Shown piece by piece: positions 18,605 to 28,146 of a stretch of DNA of 64,000 nt (position 1 is the stretch's first letter; each line of letters begins with the position of its first letter). This DNA is from Pseudomonas prosekii. GTDB lineage: Bacteria > Pseudomonadota > Gammaproteobacteria > Pseudomonadales > Pseudomonadaceae. A program made the translations under genes and the position numbers. Under the pieces are notes generated by a model that saw nothing but the letters and a program-made list of their open reading frames with translations, was not told where the DNA came from and searched no databases. The stretch is taken from assembly GCF_900105155.1 (NCBI RefSeq), contig NZ_LT629762.1, forward strand, positions 3,015,001 to 3,079,000, written 5' to 3'.

Positions 18605-19813
18605 ATGATTCAGCTCGACTTTTATGGAACGCTGGTGGCCGCTTCCTTAGTGCTTTTGCTGGGGCGCGGACTTGTTACGCGCGTGGCTTGCCTGCGTAAT
18701 TACAATATTCCCGAACCCGTTGCTGGCGGTTTGGTGGTTGCCCTGGCTCTGCTGGTGTCACGAACGTTTGATATTGAAGTCCGTTTCGATACTTCGTTGC
18801 AGACGCCGTTGATGTTGGCTTTTTTTGCCACGATCGGCTTGAGTGCCGACTTCGCCAGCCTGAAGAAGGGCGGTCGCGTAGTAGGCGTTTTCCTGCTGGC
18901 AGTGGCCGGACTTCTGATCGTCCAGAACGCAATGGGCATTGGCCTCGCAACCATGCTCGGGCTCGATCCGCTGATGGGGCTGCTGACCGGTTCGATTACG
19001 TTGTCGGGCGGTCATGGTACAGGCGCTGCGTGGGGGACGGTGTTCAGTGAGAAGTACGGTCTGGCGTCTGCCTCCGAGCTGGCGATTGCCTCTGCAACGT
19101 TTGGCCTGGTGTTGGGTGGCTTGATTGGCGGCCCGGTCGCCCGCCTGCTGATCAAGCGGGTTCAAGTACCTGGCTGCCACACTCAAGAGGCGCCACGCTT
19201 GCCAAAAGGCTTTGAGCAGCCGAACAAAGAGCGTTCGATCACGCCATTTTCGTTTATCGAAACCCTCGCGCTGATTGCAGTGAGCTTATTGGTCGGCAAT
19301 CTTCTGAATGGTTTGCTGCAAGGAACCGCGCTTGAATTGCCGACTTTCGTGTGCGTGCTGTTCATTGGTGTGGTTTTACGCAATGGGCTTTCAGCGCTGG
19401 GCTTGTATCAGGTATTCGAGCGTGAAGTGTCCGTGTTGGGTAACGTCAGCCTGTCGCTGTTTCTGGCGATTGCCTTGATGTCGCTGAAACTGTGGGACCT
19501 GGCGGCACTGGCCCTGCCGATCTTCATCATTCTGGCTGCGCAAGCGTTGGTCATGGCGTTGTTTGCAATTTTCGTGACGTTCAGAATCATGGGCCGTAAC
19601 TACGATGCGGCGGTGTTGGCGGCGGGGCACTGCGGTTTCGGGCTGGGTGCAACACCTACGGCCATCGCTAACATGCAGGCGGTAACGCAGCGCTACGGGC
19701 CATCGCAGATAGCGTTTCTGGTGGTGCCGATGGTGGGGGCGTTCTTCATCGACATCATTAATGTCATCGTGATCAAGTTGTACCTTGCGCTGCCGTTTTT
19801 TGCCGTTGCCTGA
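18605..19813 (+). CDS. gltS: Sodium/glutamate symporter GltS
   Basis: A 402-residue Na+-coupled glutamate importer of the inner membrane. The start MIQLDFYGTLVAASLVLLLG and the conserved SGGHGTGAAWGTVF loop and its mirror GHCGFGLGATPTAIANMQAV are the two inverted-repeat re-entrant motifs of the GltS family. About ten or more hydrophobic helices fit the family. No strong ribosome binding site is visible before ATG. Base composition is lower in GC than the adjacent housekeeping genes, and the AT-rich leader suggests a later insertion between rph and crc. Confidence 0.92.
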   Translation: MIQLDFYGTLVAASLVLLLGRGLVTRVACLRNYNIPEPVAGGLVVALALLVSRTFDIEVRFDTSLQTPLMLAFFATIGLSADFASLKKGGRVVGVFLLAVAGLLIVQNAMGIGLATMLGLDPLMGLLTGSITLSGGHGTGAAWGTVFSEKYGLASASELAIASATFGLVLGGLIGGPVARLLIKRVQVPGCHTQEAPRLPKGFEQPNKERSITPFSFIETLALIAVSLLVGNLLNGLLQGTALELPTFVCVLFIGVVLRNGLSALGLYQVFEREVSVLGNVSLSLFLAIALMSLKLWDLAALALPIFIILAAQALVMALFAIFVTFRIMGRNYDAAVLAAGHCGFGLGATPTAIANMQAVTQRYGPSQIAFLVVPMVGAFFIDIINVIVIKLYLALPFFAVA

Positions 19814-19839
19814 AGTTTTGGCCGTGTTGCCTGGCGCAT

Positions 19840-19878
19840 AAAAAATGCCCGTATCTCGCGATACGGGCATTTTTTTTC
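19840..19878. terminator. Bidirectional terminator between gltS and crc
   Basis: A strong stem aaaatgcccgtatc / gatacgggcatttt with A and T runs on both flanks serves the convergent gltS (plus) and crc (minus) genes. Confidence 0.9.
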
Positions 19879-19891
19879 TGCGAATCGACGC

Positions 19892-20671
19892 TTAGATCGT
19901 CAGCGTCCAGTCGTAGTCCACGATCAACGGTGCGTGCTGCGAGAACCGTGGCTGACGTGGCAGGCGCGCGCTGCGGACAAAGCGGCGCAGGCCTGGGGTC
20001 AGCAACTGGTAATCGAAACGCCAGCCCAGGTTGAGCATCTCAGCCTGTTCGTTGTCCGGCCACCAGCTGTACTGGTCGCCTTCACGGCTGACTTCGCGCA
20101 GGGCATCGACATAACCCATGTTGCCGACAATCTCGTCCATCCAGGCACGTTCAGGTGCCAGGAAGCCCGGGGATTGCTGGCTGTCGCGCCAGTTCTTGAT
20201 ATCCAGCTTCTGTTGCGCCACGTACAGCGAGCCACAATAAATGTACTCGCGACGTTTGCGTCGCTGTTTATCCAGATAACGGGCGAAATCGTCCATTAGC
20301 TTGAACTTCTGGTTCAAGTCTTCATCGCCGTTCTGCCCCGAAGGAAGCAGCAAGGTCGCGATGCTGACCTTATCGAAATCGGCTTGCAGGTAGCGCCCGT
20401 AGCGGTCGGCCGTCTCGAACCCGAGACCGCTGATGACTGCCTTCGGTTGCAGCCGCGAATACAAAGCCACGCCACCTTGGGCGGGTACTTCGGCTTCGCA
20501 GGCATAAAGGAAGTAGCCATCCAGTTGGAAGGCTGGATCGTCCAGTTCAAAGGCGGAGGCGCGGGTGTCCTGCAGGCAGATGACGTCGGCATTCTGTGCT
20601 TGCAGCCAACTGAGCAAACCTCGCTCCACTGCAGCCTGAATACCATTGACGTTCACACTGATGATCCGCAT
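19892..20671 (-). CDS. crc: Catabolite repression control protein Crc
   Basis: A 259-residue protein of the exonuclease-endonuclease-phosphatase fold. In Pseudomonas, Crc acts with Hfq to repress translation of genes for less-preferred carbon sources and has no clear nuclease activity of its own. The start MRIISVNVNGIQAAVERGLL at ATG 20671 gives the usual Pseudomonas length; the frame is open to 20707. Other motifs include VICLQDTRASAFELDDPAFQ and DYQLLTPGLRRFVRSARLPR. It is divergent from pyrE with 82 bases between starts and convergent with gltS. Confidence 0.97.
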   Translation of the reverse strand: MRIISVNVNGIQAAVERGLLSWLQAQNADVICLQDTRASAFELDDPAFQLDGYFLYACEAEVPAQGGVALYSRLQPKAVISGLGFETADRYGRYLQADFDKVSIATLLLPSGQNGDEDLNQKFKLMDDFARYLDKQRRKRREYIYCGSLYVAQQKLDIKNWRDSQQSPGFLAPERAWMDEIVGNMGYVDALREVSREGDQYSWWPDNEQAEMLNLGWRFDYQLLTPGLRRFVRSARLPRQPRFSQHAPLIVDYDWTLTI

Positions 20672-20693
20672 AAATGGCCCCAAAAATCGCGTG

Positions 20694-20708
20694 CGTGTAT
20701 GATACACG
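20694..20708. promoter_or_regulatory. Perfect palindrome between crc and pyrE
   Basis: CGTGTAT-G-ATACACG is a perfect 7-base inverted repeat around one base, 22 bases upstream of the crc start and 46 bases upstream of the pyrE start. It overlaps a TATGAT that could be a -10 box. It may be an operator or a shared promoter element; the binding protein is unknown. Confidence 0.4.
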
Positions 20709-20753
20709 GCGTCAACCTAATTAGCTAAATCCGTGGTATTTGGGGTTTTTTTC

Positions 20754-21398
20754 ATGCAAGCGTATCAGCGCGATTTCATTCGTTTTGCCATCGATCGCGG
20801 CGTTTTGCGCTTCGGTGAGTTCACCCTGAAGTCCGGGCGCACCAGTCCTTACTTCTTCAACGCCGGTCTGTTCAACAGCGGTTTGGCCCTTGCGCAGCTG
20901 GGTCGTTTCTACGCGGCAGCCATTGTTGAAAGCGGTATTTCCTTCGATGTGCTGTTTGGCCCAGCGTACAAAGGTATTCCTTTGGCGGCGACCACTGCCG
21001 TGGCGCTGGCCGAGCATCACGAGCGTGATCTGCCATGGTGTTTCAATCGTAAAGAAGCCAAGGCCCACGGCGAAGGCGGCAGCCTGGTCGGCGCACCGCT
21101 GAGCGGCGAAGTGCTGATCATCGACGACGTCATCACCGCCGGCACTGCGATTCGTGAAGTGATGCAGATCATCGCGACTCAGGATGGCGCCAAGGCTGCG
21201 GGCGTGCTGATCGCCCTCAATCGTCAAGAGCGCGGCAACGGCGAGTTGTCGGCAATCCAGGAAGTGGAGCGCGACTTCGGTATCCCAGTGATCAGCATTG
21301 TCTCGCTGAATCAGGTGCTGGAATTCCTCGCCGATGACCCGCAGCTCAAGCAGCACCTGCCCGCCGTAGAAGCCTACCGCGCGCAATTCGGCGTCTGA
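20754..21398 (+). CDS. pyrE: Orotate phosphoribosyltransferase
   Basis: A 214-residue enzyme that joins orotate to PRPP to make OMP in pyrimidine synthesis. The start [20 protein letters not shown] is family-typical, so I used ATG 20754 rather than an upstream in-frame GTG/TTG. The PRPP motif [18 protein letters not shown], the orotate-binding [20 protein letters not shown], and [20 protein letters not shown] are present. It is divergent from crc. Confidence 0.97.
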   Translation: MQAYQRDFIRFAIDRGVLRFGEFTLKSGRTSPYFFNAGLFNSGLALAQLGRFYAAAIVESGISFDVLFGPAYKGIPLAATTAVALAEHHERDLPWCFNRKEAKAHGEGGSLVGAPLSGEVLIIDDVITAGTAIREVMQIIATQDGAKAAGVLIALNRQERGNGELSAIQEVERDFGIPVISIVSLNQVLEFLADDPQLKQHLPAVEAYRAQFGV

Positions 21399-21409
21399 CC
21401 GCATTCCCT

Positions 21410-21500
21410 TGTGGGAGCGAGCTTGCTCGCGATGAGGCCATAACATCCAACATCTTCGTTGGCTGATACACCGCTTTCGCGGGCAAGCCTCGCTCCTACA
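21410..21500. repeat. Hybrid palindromic repeat (family C left arm, family B right arm)
   Basis: The left arm tgtgggagcgagcttgctcg is of the C type, while the right arm cgcgggcaagcctcgctcct is of the B type. The arms still pair imperfectly. It follows pyrE and could terminate it. Confidence 0.8.
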
Positions 21501-21512
21501 AGGAGTGCGTCG

Positions 21513-21896
21513 TTAGTGCAGTCTTTGCCATTTCCGTACGAGTTTCAGTGCCAACCACGGGTTGAATAGCGCAAATACCAGCAATGCCAGGACGACTGAC
21601 ACGTAGAGCGTTCGGTCCACGTCGAAGTCCCACAGGTCCAGTGTGCTGGAGCTGATGATCCTTACGGCGGCAGGTAAGTTAACGTAAAACAACGCCGAAA
21701 AAGCGCATGTCATAGGCAATGCGCAGGCGAGCAAAACATCACGCACCTTGCCCCTGCTGCGCTTTCTGGCCAGTTCCCCCGACTGATTTTCATCCAGTTC
21801 CAGCGCCTCATGCAGCCTTGGCCACGCCAGGTTGAACATGAAAGTGGTCAGGGTCAGCAGCAAGCCGCTGACCGCGACAATGTCACTGAACGGCAT
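21513..21896 (-). CDS. Small membrane protein of unknown function
   Basis: A 127-residue protein with three hydrophobic segments (FSDIVAVSGLLLTLTTFMFN, VLLACALPMTCAFSALFYVN, LYVSVVLALLVFALFNPWLA) and a basic cytoplasmic loop (SGELARKRSRGKVRD). I do not recognise the family. Its ATG overlaps the 3' end of the preceding gene by 14 bases, so translation is probably coupled. It is the last gene of a three-gene operon placed between pyrE and argB. Confidence 0.65.
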   Translation of the reverse strand: MPFSDIVAVSGLLLTLTTFMFNLAWPRLHEALELDENQSGELARKRSRGKVRDVLLACALPMTCAFSALFYVNLPAAVRIISSSTLDLWDFDVDRTLYVSVVLALLVFALFNPWLALKLVRKWQRLH

Positions 21897-22455
21897 TCAG
21901 GCCCAGCGTCTGGCACAACAGCGCGTGGGAATCCTCGCTGATTTCGAACTGCCCAGCACTGCCTTTGCGTTTGGTGATGGGTTTGAAGGTCGGCTCGTTT
22001 TGCGTGATCAGCATGTTCAGCTCATCACGGATGACGTCCGAGCTGATGACTACCAGATACACCGTCTGTGCGTGCTCCGCAGACTCGATGACCGTTTGCA
22101 TGCTGTGCTGCAAGATCTCGTCGAGCTGATTGCGAAAGCGCGAAACCGTGTTTTTCAGCAGGGTTTTGCTTTGGCTCTGGGTCAACTGAAAAATCGTCGA
22201 AATCTGCGATTCGGTCGGCAAGGTCTGGCCGAAGTAGCTTTGGATCAAGTACAGCAAACGATCCTGTTTCGCTTCATCGGCCCGACTCGGCATCCCGCCT
22301 TCGACCAGCATTTTCAGGTACTCAGTGAGGCTTGCCTTGGCGATCCGTTGTAAGGCATGAGCGATTTCGCCGTCGGAAATCTTCAGGGTCTTTTTGACCG
22401 GCTCCTTTTGCTCCTGCTCGAAAGCCTGAGCGTCGATCGTGAACGAGATCTGCAT
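21883..22455 (-). CDS. Soluble protein of unknown function
   Basis: A 190-residue protein starting MQISFTIDAQAFEQEQKEPV at ATG 22455, preceded by a strong gggagg site; the frame is open to 22512. It is mostly helical, with SDGEIAHALQRIAKASLTEY, a central KTLLKNTVSRFRNQLDEILQ segment and a possible beta strand (TVYLVVISSDVI). The C-terminal part is basic (KPITKRKGSAGQF). I do not recognise a domain. It begins 16 bases after the zinc-ribbon-like gene and overlaps the membrane-protein gene, so the three are one operon. Confidence 0.7.
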   Translation of the reverse strand: MQISFTIDAQAFEQEQKEPVKKTLKISDGEIAHALQRIAKASLTEYLKMLVEGGMPSRADEAKQDRLLYLIQSYFGQTLPTESQISTIFQLTQSQSKTLLKNTVSRFRNQLDEILQHSMQTVIESAEHAQTVYLVVISSDVIRDELNMLITQNEPTFKPITKRKGSAGQFEISEDSHALLCQTLGLNAVQ

Positions 22456-22471
22456 GCTGAGCCTCCCGAGA

Positions 22472-22684
22472 TCACTTGTTGGCATTATTTGGGTACGGAT
22501 CTTCCACGGCATCGCCTTGGCCGCTGAGGACCTTCCAGCCGTTCAGAGAATGGGTGCTCGGTTGGTAATACGGGCAGGGCGGCATCGACGTTCTCGACGG
22601 GGCCGAATACTCATGGCCGCAGTCTGCGCAAGCATAACGGCCTGCCGAGATATCGCTGCCGTAAGGAACATGGTCTTTTTGCAT
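22472..22684 (-). CDS. Small zinc-ribbon-like protein
   Basis: A 70-residue protein with caggag before ATG. One Cys pair (YACADCGHEY) is followed 14 residues later by PPCPYYQPSTHSL. The pattern resembles DUF1451-like zinc ribbons (C..C, then PPCP.C), but the expected fourth Cys is a Tyr; a nearby His could take its place. No other domain is visible. It is the first gene of the three-gene operon and has a direct-repeat element upstream. Confidence 0.65.
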   Translation of the reverse strand: MQKDHVPYGSDISAGRYACADCGHEYSAPSRTSMPPCPYYQPSTHSLNGWKVLSGQGDAVEDPYPNNANK

Positions 22685-22742
22685 CGGGAAGATCTCCTGT
22701 GGATTCAGGGAAGATCCTATGCGGACTAGTACCGGGCGATAT

Positions 22743-22776
22743 GTCAGACGTTTCGCTGAATCAGGTCAGACGTTTC
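22743..22776. promoter_or_regulatory. Tandem 12-base direct repeat upstream of the unknown operon
   Basis: GTCAGACGTTTC occurs twice (22743-22754 and 22765-22776), spaced exactly 22 bases start to start, about two helical turns. It lies 58-92 bases upstream of the zinc-ribbon-like gene and fits an activator or repressor binding site. The cognate regulator is not apparent. Confidence 0.45.
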
Positions 22777-22784
22777 CCGCAGGC

Positions 22785-22866
22785 AAAAAAAGATCGCAGC
22801 TTTCGCCAGGTCCTACAGGGTTATCGGAAAACCCTGTAGGCACTGACGAAAGCTGCGATCTTTTGG
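22785..22866. repeat. Large imperfect palindrome after argB, likely terminator
   Basis: The arms aaaagatcgcagctttcg and cgaaagctgcgatctttt, plus inner arms cctacagggtt / aaccctgtagg, form a stem of over 25 base pairs. The A/T-flanked form suits a bidirectional terminator; it lies 11 bases past the argB stop. It belongs to a repeat type distinct from families A-C. Confidence 0.75.
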
Positions 22867-22876
22867 CGTTACTGAA

Positions 22877-23782
<906 letters not shown>

Positions 23783-23807
23783 TCAGGGCTCCGGGTGAAT
23801 CAGAAGA

Positions 23808-25205
23808 TCAAAACGGTAGTTGGAGATCAGGTGCAACGCGCTTCAACTGGACTTTGAACACATCCTTGATGCGCTGCAATTCAGCCTCGTCATCGGCCTC
23901 GAAACGCAGTACCAGCACCGGTGTGGTGTTGGACGCGCGCACCAGGCCCCAGCCTTTGGCGTAGTCGACTCGCACGCCGTCGATGGTGGTCAGGTCGGCG
24001 CCTTCGCCCCACTTCGCGTCGTGCAGAGCATCAATGATGCTGAATTTGCTCTCTTCGGTCACATTGATATTGATTTCAGGCGTAGAAATATCGTTCGGGA
24101 AGGTCGCGAACAGCTCTTCGGCGGTGGATTTTTCCTTGCTGAGGATCTCCAGCAAACGCGCGGCGCTGTAGATGCCGTCGTCGAAACCGAACCAGCGCTC
24201 CTTGAAGAAGATGTGCCCGCTCATTTCGCCGGCCAACAGCGCGCCGGTTTGTTTCATTTTCTTTTTGATCAACGAGTGACCGGTCTTCCACATTAGTGGG
24301 CGACCGCCGTATTCCTTGATCAGCGGCGTCAGGCGACGGGTGCATTTGACGTCGAAGATGATTTCCGCGTCGGCGTTGCGCGCCAGTACGTCACGGGCGA
24401 ACAGCATCAGCAAGCGGTCCGGGTAGACGATACTGCCGGTGTTGGTAACGACGCCAACACGGTCGCCGTCGCCGTCGAAGGCCAGGCCCAGGTCGGCGTT
24501 GGTTTCCTTGACCTTGGCGATCAGGTCGACGAGGTTTTCAGGCTTGCCTGGGTCCGGGTGATGGTTCGGGAAGTTGCCGTCGACCTCGCAGAACAGCGGG
24601 ATCACTTCGCAGTTCAGCGCTTCGATCAATTGCGGGGCGATCACGCCGGCCGCGCCGTTACCGCAGTCGACCACGACTTTGAGGCGACGGGCCAGTTTGA
24701 TGTCCTGGACGATTTCGGTGTTGTAGCGATCGAGGATTTCGACCTTGGTGATGCTGCCCTTGCCGCTGCTCAAGTTGTTGGTCTTGAGGCGTTCGTGCAG
24801 GGCCTGGATCTGTTCGTTGGCCAAGGTGTCGCCAGCGATGACGATCTTGAAACCGTTGTAGTTCGACGGGTTGTGGCTGCCGGTCAACATCACGCCGGAT
24901 TTGCCGGCCAGTACGTTGGCGGCGTAATACAGCGCCGGTGTTGGCACCAGGCCGACGTCGCTGACGTGGCAGCCGCTGTCGGCCAGGCCCTGGATCAGGC
25001 GTTCGACCAATTCCGGGCCGGACAGGCGACCGTCGCGGCCAACGGCAACATTCGGTTCGTCCTGGGCAAGGCTCTGGGCGCCGATCGCGCGGCCGAGCCA
25101 ATAAGCGGTTTCGCCGTTGAGAAATTCCGGGACGGTGCCGCGAATATCGTAGGCGCGGAAAATGCTGTCGGGGAACTTGGGTGCAACTTGGGCTGGACTG
25201 CTCAT
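23808..25205 (-). CDS. algC: Phosphomannomutase/phosphoglucomutase AlgC
   Basis: A 465-residue bifunctional mutase that converts mannose-6-P and glucose-6-P to the 1-phosphates for alginate, LPS core, Psl/exopolysaccharide and rhamnolipid precursors. The phosphoserine is Ser110 in VMLTGSHNPSNYNGFKIV. The metal loop is LAFDGDGDRVGVV and the sugar-binding loop is AGEMSGHIFFKERW. The ATG overlaps by four bases (ATGA) the stop of a possible short upstream ORF. It is followed by argB, so algC-argB are probably co-transcribed. Confidence 0.97.
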   Translation of the reverse strand: MSSPAQVAPKFPDSIFRAYDIRGTVPEFLNGETAYWLGRAIGAQSLAQDEPNVAVGRDGRLSGPELVERLIQGLADSGCHVSDVGLVPTPALYYAANVLAGKSGVMLTGSHNPSNYNGFKIVIAGDTLANEQIQALHERLKTNNLSSGKGSITKVEILDRYNTEIVQDIKLARRLKVVVDCGNGAAGVIAPQLIEALNCEVIPLFCEVDGNFPNHHPDPGKPENLVDLIAKVKETNADLGLAFDGDGDRVGVVTNTGSIVYPDRLLMLFARDVLARNADAEIIFDVKCTRRLTPLIKEYGGRPLMWKTGHSLIKKKMKQTGALLAGEMSGHIFFKERWFGFDDGIYSAARLLEILSKEKSTAEELFATFPNDISTPEININVTEESKFSIIDALHDAKWGEGADLTTIDGVRVDYAKGWGLVRASNTTPVLVLRFEADDEAELQRIKDVFKVQLKRVAPDLQLPF

Positions 25206-25402
25206 CTGTGGAAATGCTCCATTTCGAAAGTGACTGGACCGGCCAGCGATTGACGCTTGGGCTGGCTCAAACTGAAGGGTATGACGGCATTTTCCACAGA
25301 GAGTTCGTGGTGCGAAAAGGCCATGATCGTCGCATTAGCCGGTATTTTGCCGGCCAATCCCTTGATTTTCAGTGGTAAACCTTCCAGATGACAGCTGTGC
25401 AA
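25202..25402 (-). CDS. Possible small upstream ORF coupled to algC
   Basis: An open frame of 66 codons from TTG 25402 (or 40 codons from ATG 25324) ends in a TGA overlapping the algC ATG. The amino-acid content looks natural (LPLKIKGLAGKIPANATIMA, VENAVIPFSLSQPKRQSL, GPVTFEMEHFHR) and vaguely recalls the YbaY lipoprotein domain, but no signal peptide is present. I found no clear ribosome binding site. It could be a leader peptide, a gene remnant or chance. Confidence 0.3.
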   Translation of the reverse strand: MHSCHLEGLPLKIKGLAGKIPANATIMAFSHHELSVENAVIPFSLSQPKRQSLAGPVTFEMEHFHR

Positions 25403-25419
25403 TTTGCAGTACGAGAACC

Positions 25420-25510
25420 TGTGGGAGCGAGCTTGCTCGCGATAGCGGACTGGCAGGCGACACCTTTGTCGAATGTGTGGCCGTCATCGCGAGCAAGCTC
25501 GCTCCCACAG
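25420..25510. repeat. Extragenic palindromic repeat, family C
   Basis: The arms tgtgggagcgagcttgctcg and cgagcaagctcgctcccaca face each other across about 50 bases. It lies between dut (stop at 25525) and the region upstream of algC. Confidence 0.85.
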
Positions 25511-25524
25511 TGGTTTTCGTCCGA

Positions 25525-25980
25525 TCAGTGGCTACCGGAATGCCCGAAACCACCGGCGCCGCGTTCGGTTTCGACGAACTCTTCAACCATTTCGAAGTGC
25601 GCCTGAACCACCGGCACCAACACCAACTGCGCCAGACGTTCGCCCACTTCGAGGGTGAAGTCCTTGTCGCTGCGGTTCCAGCACGAAACCATCAGCGGGC
25701 CCTGGTAATCGGAGTCGATCAAACCGACCAGATTGCCCAGCACGATGCCGTGTTTGTGGCCGAGGCCGGAGCGCGGCAGGATCAGCGCCGCCAGGCCCGG
25801 ATCGCCGATGTAAACCGACAGGCCGGTAGGGATCAGCAGGGTTTCGCCCGGCTTGATCACGGTGTCTTTTTCCAGCATGGCGCGCAGGTCGAGGCCGGCG
25901 GAGCCTGGCGTGGCGTACTGCGGCAGCGGGAATTCACTGCCGATGCGTGGGTCGAGGATCTTGGCTTGCAAAGCGTGCAT
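25525..25980 (-). CDS. dut: dUTP pyrophosphatase
   Basis: A 151-residue homotrimeric dUTPase that hydrolyses dUTP to dUMP, keeping uracil out of DNA and feeding dTMP synthesis. The five family motifs are visible, including [44 protein letters not shown] and the C-terminal [10 protein letters not shown] arm that closes over the nucleotide. It starts 5 bases after the coaBC stop, so coaBC-dut form an operon. Confidence 0.97.
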   Translation of the reverse strand: MHALQAKILDPRIGSEFPLPQYATPGSAGLDLRAMLEKDTVIKPGETLLIPTGLSVYIGDPGLAALILPRSGLGHKHGIVLGNLVGLIDSDYQGPLMVSCWNRSDKDFTLEVGERLAQLVLVPVVQAHFEMVEEFVETERGAGGFGHSGSH

Positions 25981-25985
25981 GTAAA

Positions 25986-27194
25986 TTAAACCTGGTTCAG
26001 ACGGTCGGCGATAAAAGTGATCAGCTGGCGAGCGATTTTGCTCTTGCTGGTCTGGGCGAAAAGTGTGGCGTGCAGTTCACGGTCGATCACGCTGCAGGCG
26101 TTTTCTTCGCTGTTGAAGCCAATGCTCGGATTCGCCACGTCGTTGGCGACGATCAAATCCAGATTCTTGTCTTTCAACTTGCGTGCAGCGTAATCGAGCA
26201 GGTGTTCGGTTTCGGCGGCGAAACCGACGCTGAACGGACGGTCGGGGCGCGTGGCGATGGTGGCCAGGATGTCCGGGTTGCGCACCATTTGTAGCAACAA
26301 GCCGTCGCCGTTCGTAGGATCTTTCTTGAGTTTCTGTGGTGCGACGACTTCCGGGCGGTAGTCCGCGACCGCCGCCGAGGCGATAAACAGGTCGCAGGGG
26401 ATCGCCGATTCACACGCGGCGAGCATGTCGCGAGCGCTGACCACGTCGATGCGCGTCACGCGATCCGGCGTCGGCAAGTGCACCGGGCCGGTGATCAACG
26501 TCACGCGGGCGCCGGCTTCAACCGCCGCTTCGGCGAGGGCAAAACCCATTTTCCCCGAGCTGTGGTTGGTGATGTAGCGCACCGGGTCGATGTTTTCCTG
26601 GGTCGGGCCGGCGGTGATCAGCACGTGTTTGCCGGTCAGCGCCTGACGCTGGAAGCAGTCCGCAGCGCACTGCGCGAGGTCGGTGGCTTCCATCATGCGG
26701 CCCATGCCGACGTCGCCGCAGGCCTGGCTGCCGGAGGCTGGGCCGAAAGTCTTGAGGCCGCGCGATTCAAGGGTTTGCAGGTTGGCTTGGGTCGCCGGAT
26801 CGCGCCACATCGCCTGGTTCATTGCCGGCGCGACGGCCACCACCGCATCGGTGGCCAGCACCAGCGTGGTCAGCAAATCGTCGGCAATACCTTGGGCGAG
26901 GCGGGCGATCAGGTCGGCGGTGGCTGGCGCGATCAGCACCAGGTCAGCCCATTTGGCCAGCTCGATGTGGCCCATCGCCGCTTCGGCTGCGGGGTCCAGC
27001 AGGTCCAGGTGAACCGGGTGCCCGGACAAGGCCTGCATGGTCAGCGGGGTAATGAACTCGCTGCCGCCACGGGTCATGACCACGCGCACTTCGGCGCCCT
27101 GGTCGATCAAGCGGCGGACCAGGTCGGCACTCTTGTAGGCAGCAATGCCGCCGCCGACGCCCAGAACGATGCGTTTCCGATACAGCCGCTGCAT
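25986..27194 (-). CDS. coaBC: Bifunctional CoaBC (phosphopantothenoylcysteine synthetase/decarboxylase)
   Basis: A 402-residue two-step enzyme of coenzyme A synthesis. The N-terminal FMN-dependent decarboxylase (CoaC, residues 1-185) has [26 protein letters not shown] and the catalytic Cys in [12 protein letters not shown]. The C-terminal CTP-dependent ligase (CoaB) has [33 protein letters not shown] and [19 protein letters not shown] 27194 gives the usual length; the frame extends 5 codons further. It is divergent from radC. Confidence 0.97.
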   Translation of the reverse strand: MQRLYRKRIVLGVGGGIAAYKSADLVRRLIDQGAEVRVVMTRGGSEFITPLTMQALSGHPVHLDLLDPAAEAAMGHIELAKWADLVLIAPATADLIARLAQGIADDLLTTLVLATDAVVAVAPAMNQAMWRDPATQANLQTLESRGLKTFGPASGSQACGDVGMGRMMEATDLAQCAADCFQRQALTGKHVLITAGPTQENIDPVRYITNHSSGKMGFALAEAAVEAGARVTLITGPVHLPTPDRVTRIDVVSARDMLAACESAIPCDLFIASAAVADYRPEVVAPQKLKKDPTNGDGLLLQMVRNPDILATIATRPDRPFSVGFAAETEHLLDYAARKLKDKNLDLIVANDVANPSIGFNSEENACSVIDRELHATLFAQTSKSKIARQLITFIADRLNQV

Positions 27195-27330
27195 AGGTCT
27201 GCCTTTCATTTCGTTGATGACTGCATGGCGAAACCCCCTCCCCAGGGATTAATTCGCCCGCAAAAAAGATGGGCTACGATATCACAGCGACCGCTACGGA
27301 ACAGCGGCGCCCACAGACCAGGGAGGTGTT

Positions 27331-28005
27331 ATGAGTATTCGTGATTGGCCGGCGGCGGAACGGCCGCGGGAGAAGCTACTTGAGCAGGGTTCGGCGAGTC
27401 TTTCGGATGCTGAGCTGCTGGCCATTTTTCTGCGCACTGGCGTCTCGGGCAAAAGCGCGGTGGATCTGGCCAGGCACCTGTTGAGTCAATTTGGCAGTTT
27501 GCGCACTTTGCTGGAGGCTGATCTGCGTACCTTCAGTGGGCATCTCGGCCTCGGCCCGGCGAAATTTGCGCAGCTGCAAGCGGTGCTCGAAATGGCCCGG
27601 CGACATTTGGCCGAGCGCTTGCGGCGGGATTCGGTGCTGGAGAGCCCAGTGGCCGTGCGCGATTATCTGAAATCCATGCTGCGCCACGAGCCCCACGAGG
27701 TGTTCGGCTGCCTGTTTCTGGACTCCAAGCACCGCGTGCTGGCCTTCGAAACGCTGTTTCGCGGCTCCATCGACACCACCAGCGTCTACCCGCGACAAGT
27801 GGTCAAGCGCGCATTGGCGCACAACGCCGCCGCGCTGATCCTGTGCCACAACCACCCCTCTGGTAACCCCGAGCCGAGTCAGGCAGATCGAATGCTCACC
27901 AGACGCCTGCAAGAGGCGCTGGAATTGATCGACGTGCGGGTGCTCGACCATTTCATCGTCGGCGACGGGGAGCCGCTGTCGATGGCTGAGTACGGCTGGA
28001 TGTAA
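27331..28005 (+). CDS. radC: RadC/JAB domain protein
   Basis: A 224-residue protein of the RadC family. An N-terminal helix-hairpin-helix-like region ([20 protein letters not shown], then [20 protein letters not shown]) is followed by a JAMM/MPN metal site ([20 protein letters not shown]) with the E-HxH-D pattern. The original recombination-repair role was later questioned; the biochemical role is uncertain. ggaggtg precedes ATG. It is divergent from coaBC. Confidence 0.93.
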   Translation: MSIRDWPAAERPREKLLEQGSASLSDAELLAIFLRTGVSGKSAVDLARHLLSQFGSLRTLLEADLRTFSGHLGLGPAKFAQLQAVLEMARRHLAERLRRDSVLESPVAVRDYLKSMLRHEPHEVFGCLFLDSKHRVLAFETLFRGSIDTTSVYPRQVVKRALAHNAAALILCHNHPSGNPEPSQADRMLTRRLQEALELIDVRVLDHFIVGDGEPLSMAEYGWM

Positions 28006-28018
28006 CGCAGGGACACCC

Positions 28019-28107
28019 TGTAGGAGCGAGCCTGCTCGCGATTGCATTCTTTCAGTCACTGGATCGTTGGCTGATACGGCGCCATCGCGAGCAGGCTCAC
28101 TCCTACA
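28019..28107. repeat. Extragenic palindromic repeat, family C variant
   Basis: The arms tgtaggagcgagcctgctcg and cgagcaggctcactcctaca face each other; the change t-to-c in the middle is matched in both arms (cctgctcg / cgagcagg). It follows radC. Confidence 0.8.
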
Positions 28108-28146
28108 ATTGATCTGCGGTGAACACAAAATCTGCGCCCAACTCAT

